A stretch of 59,195 nucleotides of DNA from positions 1 through 59,195 of the forward strand of contig CACZIO010000009.1 in NCBI GenBank assembly GCA_902781215.1, given 5' to 3'. The translations under genes and the position numbers were made by a program. Shown in pieces: positions 1 through 8,797 of the stretch; the stretch's first letter is position 1; each line of letters opens with the position of its first letter. The stretch comes from an uncultured Lachnospiraceae bacterium. Its GTDB lineage: Bacteria > Bacillota > Clostridia > Lachnospirales > Lachnospiraceae. The notes under the pieces were generated by a model. The model made no database searches and was not told the origin of the DNA. It saw nothing but the letters and a program-made list of their open reading frames with translations.

Positions 1-2
1 CT

Positions 3-134
3 GAGCATAAGCAAGCCTTAGTACATCTTGACGACGAACTCCTGAACGAGCAGAGAGGTGCAGCCGCAAGTCCGTCCCTCCTCGACAAACCCGCATTTGT
101 CAACCATTCATTTTCATCAAAGTCGAATAGGTAA
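3..134 (+). CDS. possible 3' end of an upstream gene (partial)
   Basis: One forward frame is open from the window edge to a TAA at 132-134, six bases before the next ATG, and encodes about 43 residues ending in PAFVNHSFSSKSNR. In relatives the gene before the methionine gamma-lyase family gene is often miaA. I cannot recognise MiaA or any other family in this tail, so identity is open, and the frame may be chance. Confidence 0.25.
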   Translation, partial: EHKQALVHLDDELLNEQRGAAASPSLLDKPAFVNHSFSSKSNR

Positions 135-140
135 AATCCA

Positions 141-1457
141 ATGAATCATTTAAACACGCCCCCCGTATCCCTCACCTCCCTCTACGCCTCCCTTGGCATT
201 TCCGACCAGGTCCTGCAGTTCGCGGAGCCTGTGCTGGCAGAGCTGCAGCCGCGCTTTGCGGCGATCGACGAGACAGCGGAGTACAACCAGCTCCGGGTCA
301 TCAAAGCCATGCAGGATAACCATATCGGGGAGGCCCATCTGAAGGGCACGACGGGATACGGCTATGATGACATCGGACGCGACGGTCTGGAGCGCGTCTA
401 CGCCTCCTATTTCGGAACAGAGGATGCCCTCGTAAGGCCCCAGATCAGCTGCGGCACGCACGCCCTCGCCCTGGCCCTCATGGGAAATCTCCGTCCCGGA
501 GATATTCTGGTCTCCGCGGCGGGCAAGCCCTACGACACCCTGGAGGAGGTCATCGGGATCCGGCCCTCACGCGGGTCGCTCGCGGAATACGGAATCCAAT
601 ACCGGCAGGTGGATCTGCTGGCGGACGGAAGCTTTGACTTTCCCGGGATCCGGCGCTTCCTGGAGGAAGATGCGGACCACCGGATCCGCCTGGTGACGAT
701 CCAGCGGTCCAAGGGCTATCAGACCCGCAGGACCCTGTCCGTCGGCGCGATCGGAGAGGCCATCGCCTTCATCAAGTCGATCCGGCCGGATGTGATCTGC
801 ATGACGGACAACTGCTACGGCGAGTTCGTCGAGCGGATCGAGCCCTCCCATGTCGGCGCCGATATGGTCGTCGGCTCCCTGATCAAAAATCCCGGCGGCG
901 GCCTGGCGCCGGTCGGCGGCTACATCGCCGGCACGCGCGAATGCGTGGAGAATGCCGCCGTCCGTCTCTCCTCACCGGGCCTCAGCAAAGAGGTGGGCCC
1001 CTCCCTGGAGGTCCTCCCTTCTCTCTATCAGGGCTTTTTCATGGGTCCCACTGTGACGGCCTCCGCGCTCAAGGGGGCCATCTTCGCGGCCTGCCTGTAT
1101 GAGCGGCTCGGTTTTTCCGTCCTCCCCGATGGCTCCGAATCCCGCCATGACATCATTCAGTCCATCACCTTCGGAAATCCCGAGGGGGTCATCGCCTTCT
1201 GCCAGGGGATCCAGGCGGCTTCTCCGGTCGACAGCTTTGTTGAAGCGTACCCCGCGCCCATGCCCGGCTACGACAGCGATGTCATCATGGCCGCCGGCGC
1301 CTTTGTGTCCGGATCCTCCATCGAACTGAGCGCCGACGGCCCCATCAAGCCGCCCTACGCGGTCTATTTCCAGGGCGGACTCACCTGGCCCCACGCCCGG
1401 ATGGGGATTCTGCGCACTGTCCAGAATTTCCTTGACCGGGGTCTGATAAAACTATAA
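141..1457 (+). CDS. methionine gamma-lyase family PLP protein
   Basis: 438 aa, fold type I PLP enzyme of the family once called aluminium resistance protein (PF06838-like). The stretch GSLIKNPGGG holds the probable Schiff-base lysine (K249), and CMTDNCYGEF holds an aspartate suited to contact the pyridine nitrogen. Family members are annotated as cystathionine beta-lyase or methionine gamma-lyase-like, but their true substrate is largely untested. In Clostridia this gene usually sits between the mutL-miaA region and radC, and here it lies 50 bp before radC. The ATG at 141 has no strong ribosome binding site, so translation may be coupled to an upstream frame that ends at 134. Confidence 0.9.
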   Translation: MNHLNTPPVSLTSLYASLGISDQVLQFAEPVLAELQPRFAAIDETAEYNQLRVIKAMQDNHIGEAHLKGTTGYGYDDIGRDGLERVYASYFGTEDALVRPQISCGTHALALALMGNLRPGDILVSAAGKPYDTLEEVIGIRPSRGSLAEYGIQYRQVDLLADGSFDFPGIRRFLEEDADHRIRLVTIQRSKGYQTRRTLSVGAIGEAIAFIKSIRPDVICMTDNCYGEFVERIEPSHVGADMVVGSLIKNPGGGLAPVGGYIAGTRECVENAAVRLSSPGLSKEVGPSLEVLPSLYQGFFMGPTVTASALKGAIFAACLYERLGFSVLPDGSESRHDIIQSITFGNPEGVIAFCQGIQAASPVDSFVEAYPAPMPGYDSDVIMAAGAFVSGSSIELSADGPIKPPYAVYFQGGLTWPHARMGILRTVQNFLDRGLIKL

Positions 1458-1507
1458 AATGAACTGTGTATGTCCTTTATCTGCCCGGAGAGCGGAAAGG
1501 ATTATAC

Positions 1508-2296
1508 ATGCATACGATCCAGACAAAACAGAACTGCACAGAAACTGCGGCAAAGGGGACAAAACCCCTTTCTTTCCATGCGCAGGAACTTCCCTATGAA
1601 CGTTTTCTGTCCTGCGGGGCCGGGAGCCTGACCAATGCCGAGCTCCTCGCCATCATCCTGCGGACAGGGACCAGGGAAAAAAACGCGACCCAGCTGAGCC
1701 GCGAGATCCTGGGCCATTTTGAAGAGGGTTCCGCGGACCTGTCCGCCCTCTACCGCCTGACCCTGGAGGACCTGCTGGAAATACCGGGGATCGGTGAGGT
1801 CAAGGCCGTCAAGATCCTCTCCCTCGCCGAGATCTCCAGACGGCTGGTGCGGGAGAAGGCGGCCGCCCGCATGATCTTCGATGCGCCCTCTGCCGTCGCG
1901 GACTACTATATGGAGGACCTGCGGCACAGAGAGACGGAGACGGCGGTCCTGGTCCTGCTCGACAACCGCATGGGATTTCTTGGGGACGAGATCCTCTCGT
2001 TCGGTTCCGTCAACTGCACACTTCTTTCACCGAGGGAAATCTTTCTGAGTGCTCTTCGCTGGAAGGCAGTCAACATCATGATCCTGCACAATCATCCCAG
2101 CGGCGATCCGCAGCCGAGCGAGATGGACCTGCAGATCACAGAGCGCATCAGCAGGGCGGGAGAGCTCCTCGGGATCCACCTGGTCGATCATCTGATCATC
2201 GGAGATCTCGCCTATACCAGTCTGCGCGAATACGGCGTCGTTACCTGTCACCCGCTTTCATATACGGAACAGGATCAACATGGAGATTTGTTTTGA
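1508..2296 (+). CDS. radC: RadC family JAB/MPN domain protein
   Basis: 262 aa. An N-terminal helix-hairpin-helix region (EIPGIGEVKAVKI) is followed by the RadC/JAMM metalloprotease-like domain with the HNHPSGDP signature and a downstream Asp. The cellular role of RadC remains uncertain; the historical link to DNA repair is weak. I chose ATG 1508 because GGAAAGG lies 7 bases upstream; a GTG at 1466 would add 14 residues without a good ribosome binding site. The stop TGA at 2294-2296 overlaps the TTG start of the next gene, suggesting translational coupling. In many Firmicutes radC is followed by mreBCD; here a penicillin-binding protein follows directly. Confidence 0.95.
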   Translation: MHTIQTKQNCTETAAKGTKPLSFHAQELPYERFLSCGAGSLTNAELLAIILRTGTREKNATQLSREILGHFEEGSADLSALYRLTLEDLLEIPGIGEVKAVKILSLAEISRRLVREKAAARMIFDAPSAVADYYMEDLRHRETETAVLVLLDNRMGFLGDEILSFGSVNCTLLSPREIFLSALRWKAVNIMILHNHPSGDPQPSEMDLQITERISRAGELLGIHLVDHLIIGDLAYTSLREYGVVTCHPLSYTEQDQHGDLF

Positions 2297-5241
2297 AGAA
2301 TTCAGGTAAGAAAAAACATCAGGTCAGACATCTTTCTGCCGAGTCGGTCGAGAAGAGTGGAAAACGCAGATCCTATCTGATCGCAATCTGCTTTATTTTG
2401 CTCAGTGTGCTGCTGATTTCCCGTCTCTATACGCTGCAGATCGTCAACGGAGACCGCTATCAGGAAGCTTTCCAGAGCAGGATCCGCAGGACAGTCGTCA
2501 CCAGGGCTGCCCGCGGCGCCATCCGCGACAGGAACGGACATGTCCTGGCCGAGACCAGGTCTTCCTACAATATCACCATGAACGACCTGACCGACGACTC
2601 CGCCGAAGATGACAAGGTCCTCAACGACCGGATCCGCCAGGTCATGGAGATCGTCCACGAACATGATGACGATATGCGCACCGATCTCTCCATTGAACTG
2701 ACCGGCGGCAGCTTTTTCTTTAAAGAGATGGGCCAGACAGCCAGATCCCGCTTCCTGGCGGATGTCTACGGATATGCCGATCCGGCTGACATGCCCGCCG
2801 AAAACCAGCTGAAGTCCGCAGAGGATGTCATCATGGACCTGGCGGACCGCTACGGGATCACCGGGGATATCCTGGAGAGGGAGAACCGGGACGATCTCCT
2901 GGAACTGGTGAGTGCCAGATACAATCTGGGGCTCAACTACTATCAGAAATATATCTCCACAGTCCTGGCGGAGGACGTCTCCAAATCCACCAGAGAGGAG
3001 ATCGAGGAGACCTTCAGTTCCGACGAGGACGGCGTCCAGGTCGAGGAGGAACTGGTCCGCAAATATAAGAACCCGGAGTTTTTCAGCAATATCGTCGGCT
3101 ATACCGGCGAGGCATCCACTGAATATCTGGAGGCGCATAAGGATGAGGTGGATGAGGACGGCCATCCGGTCTACCAGGAGGGCGATATTGTCGGCTATAC
3201 CGGGATCGAGGCCTCCCAGGAGGCGATCCTGCACGGGCAGAGCGGACAGGAGACCTTCAATGTCGACAATATCGGCCGTGTCACCAGGGATGCCGTGGAC
3301 TACGACGACCTGCCCGACAGCGCCCAGAGCTATGAACCGGAGGCGGGACGGGATGTCTATCTGACGATCGACCGCGACCTGCAGATCAATACCTACCGGA
3401 TCATTGAGAAAAATCTCCGCGACATCATTCTGGCCAAGCTCCGTGATTCCATCTATGACCAGGTGATCTCCGAGGATGACGACGGCAACAGCATCACCAT
3501 CCCGATCAGCAATGTCTATACCTCCTGTCTCTGCAATATCATCGATATCGCCCACTTCACCTCCGAAGAAGCGAGCGACACGGAGAAAGAGGTCGCAGAG
3601 AGTTTCGACAGCTTCCGCAAGAGCCGGAGCAGCGAGATCCTCAGTGAGATCACGGAGGGCCGCACCGTCTGGAAGGACCTCAGCACAGAGATGCAGACCT
3701 ATCAGACCCTGCTGGCCCAGGCCCTGTTCGACTACGGACTCATACCGGAAGGAGAGGAGCGCATCATATCCAATGCCGTCTACACCGCCTGGAATGACGG
3801 GACGGCCTCGCTCTATGACCTGGTCTCGGAAGCCGTGGATGAAAACTGGTTCAACACAGACAGCCGCTATCTCTCCGGAGACGATGACCGCTTTGATGCC
3901 GTCATGGGATTTTTCTCCGATGTGATCGGCGCGGAAAACGATACCCTTCATGACAGGGATATGCGCAACGCCTTCTATAAATATCTGGTCATCAATCAGG
4001 AGATCTCGGGAGACCAGGTCTGCCAGATCCTGCTCGACCAGAAGCTGGTCAAGATCAGCGACGAAGAGCGGGAGAGCTTTGAGTACGAGTGGGGAGAGAG
4101 CGCATACACCTTTATGTACAACCGGATCCGCGACATGGATCTGACGCCTGCCCAGCTCCACCTCTATCCCTCGACAGCGTCTGTCGTCGTGACAGATCCC
4201 GACAACGGGGATGTCCTGGCCATGGTGTCCTACCCCGGATTTGACTCCAACCGGATCAATGACGAGAGCTACTACAGGCAGCTCCTCAATGATCCCGCCA
4301 ATCCGCTGCTCAACTACGCGACCCAGCAGCTGACTGCCCCCGGCTCCACCTTCAAGATGGTGACTGCCTCCGCCGCCCTCGGCGAAGAGGTGATCGACCT
4401 GTCGGAAAAGGTCAACTGCAAAAAGAAATCCACCTTCACCAGAGTGAAGGAGGATCCGAATCCGCCCAAGTGCTGGATCTATCCGGGAAAGCATGGCAAG
4501 CTGAACCTGGAGGGTGCCATCGCCAACTCCTGTAATATGTTCTTCTACGAGATGGGCTACCGGCTGGGTACGGACGGAACCGATACCTACAACTCCAATT
4601 ACGGGATCGAGCGCATTCAGGAATATGCATCCCTGTACGGACTGGATGCGACCTCCGGTGTCGAGGTCAGCGAATCGGATCCGTCGCTTCTGAGCAGCGA
4701 CCCCATCCGCGGCGCGATCGGACAGGACACCAACGCTTATACCACGTCGGCGCTCGCCAAATATGTCACCTCCGTCGCCAACGGCGGGACGACCTACAGG
4801 CTGACCCTGATCGACAGGATCAAGACCGAGGACGGCGAGGAGAGCAAACACGAGAAGCATGTGGACAAGACCGTCAGCCTGCAGGAGGACCAGTGGAACG
4901 CCATTCACCGCGGCATGCGGCGCGTGGCGACCGGCTATTCCGCCTTTAACGCGCTCTGGGAGAATCCGGTCGCAGGCAAGACCGGGACCGCCCAGCAGAC
5001 CGGCATGCCGGACAATTCACTGTTTGTCGGCTATGCGCCCTACTATGAGCCCAATGCCTGGAACGCGGAGGAGATGTCACAGCGGGAGAATCTCGCCATC
5101 GCCGTCCGCATCCCCAATGGATATTCCTCCTCATACGCGGCACAGCTGGCCTCCGATGTCATCAGGGTCTTTTACAATCCGGATGATCTTGAGAACATTG
5201 TCGACAGCATCATACTGAACCAGGGTACTTCCAACGACTGA
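2293..5241 (+). CDS. mrdA: class B penicillin-binding protein 2-type transpeptidase
   Basis: 982 aa, TTG start with GGAGAT upstream, overlapping the radC stop by four bases. One N-terminal membrane segment (about residues 28-48) anchors it. A PBP dimerisation/pedestal region follows (about 55-370), then a charged, acidic insert (about 370-620), then the transpeptidase domain with S685-T-F-K688, S746-C-N748 and K896-T-G. It should cross-link peptidoglycan peptides outside the membrane, paired with the RodA polymerase encoded 29 bp downstream. It is much longer than PBP2 of model rods (about 630-720 aa) because of the insert. I infer PBP2 rather than FtsI from the rodA and mgsA context. Confidence 0.92.
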   Translation: MKNSGKKKHQVRHLSAESVEKSGKRRSYLIAICFILLSVLLISRLYTLQIVNGDRYQEAFQSRIRRTVVTRAARGAIRDRNGHVLAETRSSYNITMNDLTDDSAEDDKVLNDRIRQVMEIVHEHDDDMRTDLSIELTGGSFFFKEMGQTARSRFLADVYGYADPADMPAENQLKSAEDVIMDLADRYGITGDILERENRDDLLELVSARYNLGLNYYQKYISTVLAEDVSKSTREEIEETFSSDEDGVQVEEELVRKYKNPEFFSNIVGYTGEASTEYLEAHKDEVDEDGHPVYQEGDIVGYTGIEASQEAILHGQSGQETFNVDNIGRVTRDAVDYDDLPDSAQSYEPEAGRDVYLTIDRDLQINTYRIIEKNLRDIILAKLRDSIYDQVISEDDDGNSITIPISNVYTSCLCNIIDIAHFTSEEASDTEKEVAESFDSFRKSRSSEILSEITEGRTVWKDLSTEMQTYQTLLAQALFDYGLIPEGEERIISNAVYTAWNDGTASLYDLVSEAVDENWFNTDSRYLSGDDDRFDAVMGFFSDVIGAENDTLHDRDMRNAFYKYLVINQEISGDQVCQILLDQKLVKISDEERESFEYEWGESAYTFMYNRIRDMDLTPAQLHLYPSTASVVVTDPDNGDVLAMVSYPGFDSNRINDESYYRQLLNDPANPLLNYATQQLTAPGSTFKMVTASAALGEEVIDLSEKVNCKKKSTFTRVKEDPNPPKCWIYPGKHGKLNLEGAIANSCNMFFYEMGYRLGTDGTDTYNSNYGIERIQEYASLYGLDATSGVEVSESDPSLLSSDPIRGAIGQDTNAYTTSALAKYVTSVANGGTTYRLTLIDRIKTEDGEESKHEKHVDKTVSLQEDQWNAIHRGMRRVATGYSAFNALWENPVAGKTGTAQQTGMPDNSLFVGYAPYYEPNAWNAEEMSQRENLAIAVRIPNGYSSSYAAQLASDVIRVFYNPDDLENIVDSIILNQGTSND

Positions 5242-5270
5242 CCGGTCACACCTGCCGGGCGGGAGACAAT

Positions 5271-6368
5271 ATGTTCCGTACTTTTTCTTTTAAAAAATTT
5301 GATTATCTACTGGTCGCGCTGGTGGTCTGCCTCAATTACTGCGGACTGCTGGCCGTCCGGAGCGCAGCGCCTGAGCTCTACGGGAAACAGCAGATCGGCC
5401 TCGGCCTCGGCATTGTCCTGATGCTCCTGATCTCCGTCGTCGATTATCACTTCGTCCTGAAGTTTCACTGGGTCGCATACGCACTGAGCATTGCCCTTCT
5501 GGTCCTGGTCCTCTTCTCGGGGTCCACGGGCGGCGGCGCGCAGCGCTGGTTTTCCATTTTCGGAATCACCTTTCAGCCCTCTGAAGCGGCAAAGATTCTG
5601 TTGATTTTATTTTTTGCTGAGTTCATAATACTGTATAGAGAAAGGCTGACGACCATACCGCATCTGGCGGCATGCATCCTCCTGATCCTTCCTCCCGTAT
5701 ACCTGGTCTACAAAGAGCCCGACCTTTCGACAAGTCTCATGATGATCCTGATCTTCTGTGTCATGGTCTTTGTGGGCGGGATCCCGTGGCAGATCGTGGC
5801 CGGTGTCCTGGTCGTCGTCATTCCGTCCTTTGCCTGGATCATCCGGCAGGCCTTCATGGGGGAGAGCAGGTTTTTGTCTCCCTACCAGCAGAGCAGGATC
5901 CTGGCCTGGCTCCATCCGGAGGACTATGCGGACTCAACCGCCTATCAGACCATGAATTCCATGATGGCCATCGGTTCCGGCGGGCTCAGAGGCAAGGCGG
6001 ACGGCGAGCTCAGTTCTCTGCTCAAGAACGGCTTTATCTCTGAATCACAGACAGACTTTATCTTCACCGTGATCGGCGAGACCTTCGGTTTTATCGGCTG
6101 CTGTGCCATCGTTGTTCTGATCATGCTGATCACGGTCAGGTGTTTTCTGATCGCCGCGCGTGCCAAAGACGCGCAGGGCAGAATCATCGCGGCGGGCATG
6201 GGGGCCTGGGTCGGCCTGCAGAGCTTCCTCAACATCGGGGTTGCGACGGGACTGCTCCCCAACACCGGCATTCCGCTGCCCTTCGTCAGCTACGGTCTCA
6301 CCAGCCTAGTGTGCCTCTATGCGGGAATCGGCTTTGTTCTGAATGTCCATATGCAGGAAGCCGGCTGA
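5271..6368 (+). CDS. rodA: RodA/FtsW/SpoVE family peptidoglycan glycosyltransferase
   Basis: 365 aa polytopic SEDS protein with about ten hydrophobic segments. Family features visible are GAQRWF near residue 88, the large extracellular loop with SRILAWLHPEDYADSTAYQ, and the C-terminal LPFVSYGLTSL motif. SEDS proteins polymerise lipid II into glycan strands together with a class B PBP. The gene is 29 bp downstream of the PBP2-type gene and 46 bp before mgsA, consistent with one operon. RodA is preferred over FtsW because of these neighbours; sequence alone does not separate the two. Confidence 0.92.
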   Translation: MFRTFSFKKFDYLLVALVVCLNYCGLLAVRSAAPELYGKQQIGLGLGIVLMLLISVVDYHFVLKFHWVAYALSIALLVLVLFSGSTGGGAQRWFSIFGITFQPSEAAKILLILFFAEFIILYRERLTTIPHLAACILLILPPVYLVYKEPDLSTSLMMILIFCVMVFVGGIPWQIVAGVLVVVIPSFAWIIRQAFMGESRFLSPYQQSRILAWLHPEDYADSTAYQTMNSMMAIGSGGLRGKADGELSSLLKNGFISESQTDFIFTVIGETFGFIGCCAIVVLIMLITVRCFLIAARAKDAQGRIIAAGMGAWVGLQSFLNIGVATGLLPNTGIPLPFVSYGLTSLVCLYAGIGFVLNVHMQEAG

Positions 6369-6414
6369 GGCATGGCCTGTTCCAGACATCCAGTATTTAC
6401 ATCGGGGGAATAAT

Positions 6415-6810
6415 ATGAAAATTGCTTTGATCGCACATGATGCAAAGAAAAAACTGATGCAGAATTTTTGCATCGCATACAGAGGGATCCTGGCAAAAAA
6501 TGAAGTATGCGCGACCGGAACGACCGGACGCCTGATCGAAGAAGTCACAAATCTCCAGATCCATAAAATGCTGGCCGGACATCTGGGCGGCATGCAGCAG
6601 ATCGGGGCCCAGATCGAGCACAATGAGATCGACCTGGTCATCTTTCTGCGGGATCCGCTGACTGCAAAAAGGCATGAGCCCGATGTCAATATCGTCGTCC
6701 GGCTCTGCGACACACATAATATCCCTCTGGCCACCAATCTGGCGACAGCCGAGCTCCTGATCAAATCGCTTGACCGGGGAGATATGGAATGGAGGGAAAT
6801 CTACAAATGA
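6415..6810 (+). CDS. mgsA: methylglyoxal synthase
   Basis: 131 aa cytosolic enzyme converting dihydroxyacetone phosphate to methylglyoxal and phosphate, a bypass of lower glycolysis under phosphate limitation. Family motifs visible are IALIAHDAKKK at the N-terminus, ATGTTGRL (phosphate-binding loop), GHLGGMQQIGA, FLRDPL with the catalytic Asp, and C-terminal LATNLATAELL. ATG 6415 is chosen because GGGGGAA stands just upstream and the protein then has the usual family start and length. The stop overlaps the next start (ATGA), so the two genes are probably translationally coupled. Confidence 0.95.
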   Translation: MKIALIAHDAKKKLMQNFCIAYRGILAKNEVCATGTTGRLIEEVTNLQIHKMLAGHLGGMQQIGAQIEHNEIDLVIFLRDPLTAKRHEPDVNIVVRLCDTHNIPLATNLATAELLIKSLDRGDMEWREIYK

Positions 6811-7838
6811 TGCGCTCTTTTACTGCGCTGGCCGCCGGACTCCGTCAACTGTTTCGCACAGAGGCGGGACGGATCATCTGCATCATGACTTTGTTCTCCG
6901 TGGCTGCAGCCTCCACCGGCTGCAGCCGCGGATATATTTCTGCCTACAGCGACAATCTCAGCAGGAGCAGCTGTTCCATGACAGCCGTTTCTGCTGATTT
7001 CAGCGGATTCACTGCGCTCTATGCGGAGGATTTCGCCGTTCCCGGTGAAGGCGGAAAGGCCGAGGCGGGAGATGTCTTCGCGGCCGGTCTCTTTGACCTG
7101 CAGGATGGAAAGACGGTTGTGGAGGAGAACCTGACCAAACGTCTGTATCCCGCCAGCATCACCAAGATCATGACCGCCCTCCTGGCCGTCAAATACGGCG
7201 ATATGGATGAGATGCTCACCGCGTCCGCCCGCGTACCGGAGATGGAGTGGGAGGCCCAGAAGATCGGCATCGAGAAGGGTGACCGGATGACCATGGAGCA
7301 GGCACTGAATTACCTGCTGGTCTATTCCGCCAATGATGCCGCTGTCCTGATCGCGGAGAACATCGGGAAAGACTACGATGATTTTATCCGGATGATGAAC
7401 GAGGAAGCGGCCAGGATCGGCGCGACCAACACGCATTTTGTCAATCCCCACGGCCTGCATGATCCGGAGCATTATACAACAGCATATGATCTCTATCTGA
7501 TCTTCCGCGAATGCCTGAAATATCCGGAATTCCGCAAACTCATGCACCAGGATTACTACAGCACCATCTTTCACGACAAGGACGGCAATATGCGGGCGAT
7601 CGAGGTGCCCTCCACGGACTTCTACCTGCTGGGGACCGCCAGCGCGCCTGCGGGCATTTCCGTGGCAGGCGGCAAAACGGGGACGACCGACCAGGCGGGC
7701 AACTGCCTGATCATCCTGTCGGAAAACAGCGATGGGAGAGAGTTTATCTCCGTCATACTGGGTGCCACCGGCTATGACGAGCTCTATGTCTGCATGAACA
7801 GGCTTCTCCGCCTGGAGAGAGGTTACAGGGGCGAATGA
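6807..7838 (+). CDS. D-alanyl-D-alanine carboxypeptidase (peptidase S11)
   Basis: 343 aa from ATG 6807, which overlaps the mgsA stop and has GGAGGG nine bases upstream; ATG 6810 is equally possible. A hydrophobic N-terminal segment ends in ASTGC, so it is probably secreted or lipid-anchored. Penicillin-binding motifs are S117-I-T-K120, SAND (SxN) about 55 residues later, and K290-T-G. Low-molecular-weight PBPs of this family trim the terminal D-Ala of stem peptides. A C-terminal amphipathic anchor domain as in DacA/PBP5 is not obvious. It is the last gene of the envelope operon and is followed by a stem-loop element. Confidence 0.93.
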   Translation: MMRSFTALAAGLRQLFRTEAGRIICIMTLFSVAAASTGCSRGYISAYSDNLSRSSCSMTAVSADFSGFTALYAEDFAVPGEGGKAEAGDVFAAGLFDLQDGKTVVEENLTKRLYPASITKIMTALLAVKYGDMDEMLTASARVPEMEWEAQKIGIEKGDRMTMEQALNYLLVYSANDAAVLIAENIGKDYDDFIRMMNEEAARIGATNTHFVNPHGLHDPEHYTTAYDLYLIFRECLKYPEFRKLMHQDYYSTIFHDKDGNMRAIEVPSTDFYLLGTASAPAGISVAGGKTGTTDQAGNCLIILSENSDGREFISVILGATGYDELYVCMNRLLRLERGYRGE

Positions 7839-7856
7839 TTAACGATTTGACTGCGG

Positions 7857-8011
7857 GTTACAGTTCAGACTGCCTCGAAACTCGAGGTGTTTTTCGCGGA
7901 CTTTTCGCGAAAAACCCGAGTTAAACGGCGTTCGCCCCATTTGCGAAGCAAATTTAGCATGGGCGAACGCAAGTTACATGTTCACGCCCTCGAAAGGGCG
8001 TGAACTGTAAC
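7857..8011. repeat. MITE-like stem-loop element with 11-bp terminal inverted repeats
   Basis: GTTACAGTTCA at 7857-7867 is the exact inverse complement of TGAACTGTAAC at 8001-8011. Between them lie three hairpins: 7881-7920 (arm TTTTTCGCG / CGCGAAAAA), 7928-7970 (GCGTTCGCCCCAT / ATGGGCGAACGC, with an inner ATTTGC/GCAAAT stem), and 7973-8011 (arm TTCACGCCCT / AGGGCGTGAA). It carries no coding frame. It starts 19 bp after the carboxypeptidase stop and may double as its terminator. This looks like a dispersed palindromic repeat; no second copy was noticed in this window. Confidence 0.6.
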
Positions 8012-8052
8012 ACGTGCGGCTACCGGGGCCATGTTTATTCATACTTTCAACA

Positions 8053-8081
8053 TTGTTTTTTTCTGTCCTGTCAACTATAAT
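8053..8081 (+). promoter_or_regulatory. sigma-A type promoter for the P-loop gene
   Basis: TTGTTT at 8053-8058, a 17-bp spacer and TATAAT at 8076-8081. Transcription would start near 8089, leaving a leader of about 115 nt before the ATG at 8203. Confidence 0.65.
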
Positions 8082-8202
8082 AGAATAGCCGGAGCACCAA
8101 GTGCTTTTCGGCAGTCATTGAATGCAGCACATACCTGTTCCTGATTCGAGGGAGCGGAATGAATATGATGCTGCAAATGTTAATAATAGGAGGTTTCGTC
8201 AA

Positions 8203-8622
8203 ATGGTTCATCTGATCACCGGCAACAAAGGCAAGGGAAAGACGAAGTGGATTCTCGACAAGGCCAACACGGAAGTGAAGGCAATTCTCGGAAGCATCTG
8301 CTATCTGGACAAGAGCCCGCAGCATATGTACGAACTCAATAACCGGATTCGTCTGATCAACGTCCCTGATTACATGATTGAGAACAGTGACCAGTTCCTT
8401 GGCTTTGTCAGCGGAATTATTTCCCAGGATCATGATCTTGAACAGATGTATTTTGACAGTTTTCTGAAGGTTGCACATCTGGAAGGTGCCGACATTACCG
8501 AGCCGATCCGGAAGCTGCAGGCCATCAGTGAAAAGTTCCACGTCAATATGTTCATCAGCGTATCTCTGGATGAACATGAGATTCCGGATGAGCTCAAAGA
8601 GTTTATCTCTGTCGCGCTCTGA
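8203..8622 (+). CDS. small conserved P-loop ATP-binding protein
   Basis: 139 aa from ATG 8203, preceded by TAGGAGG with 9-nt spacing; an in-frame start at 8122 lacks a ribosome binding site. Residues 2-20 contain a Walker A motif (ITGNKGKGKT), and the chain continues as a small alpha/beta protein with SVSLD near the C-terminus. No membrane segment or signal is visible. Similar small proteins are conserved in Clostridia and sometimes labelled PilT-like, but it is far shorter than PilT and no pilus genes are near. It is monocistronic, with its own promoter and terminator. Function unknown. Confidence 0.85.
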   Translation: MVHLITGNKGKGKTKWILDKANTEVKAILGSICYLDKSPQHMYELNNRIRLINVPDYMIENSDQFLGFVSGIISQDHDLEQMYFDSFLKVAHLEGADITEPIRKLQAISEKFHVNMFISVSLDEHEIPDELKEFISVAL

Positions 8623-8644
8623 TCCGTCCGATTCATAACCGACA

Positions 8645-8682
8645 GCGGGCAGGAGCTGGTTACCCAGCTTTCCTGCCCGTTT
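8645..8682 (+). terminator. probable intrinsic terminator after the P-loop gene
   Basis: CGGGCAGGAGCTGG pairs with CCAGCTTTCCTGCCCG with one bulge around a TTAC loop, 25 bp after the stop codon. Only a weak T run (GTTTCACTT) follows. Confidence 0.6.
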
Positions 8683-8797
8683 CACTTAGGAAGTATTGCG
8701 AAATGAAGTGTGCCGACTGCGCAGTATGTTTTGTTCATTACGTGACAGTTCCTTATTGTTTTGAAGGTTGAATAATTATTTCAGCAGGTCATAAAAA

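Noticed and set aside
2302-4908. 868-codon open frame on the minus strand opposite the PBP2-type gene
   Set aside because: It lies wholly antisense to a gene with clear catalytic motifs, has no family features, and long antisense frames are expected in GC-rich coding DNA.
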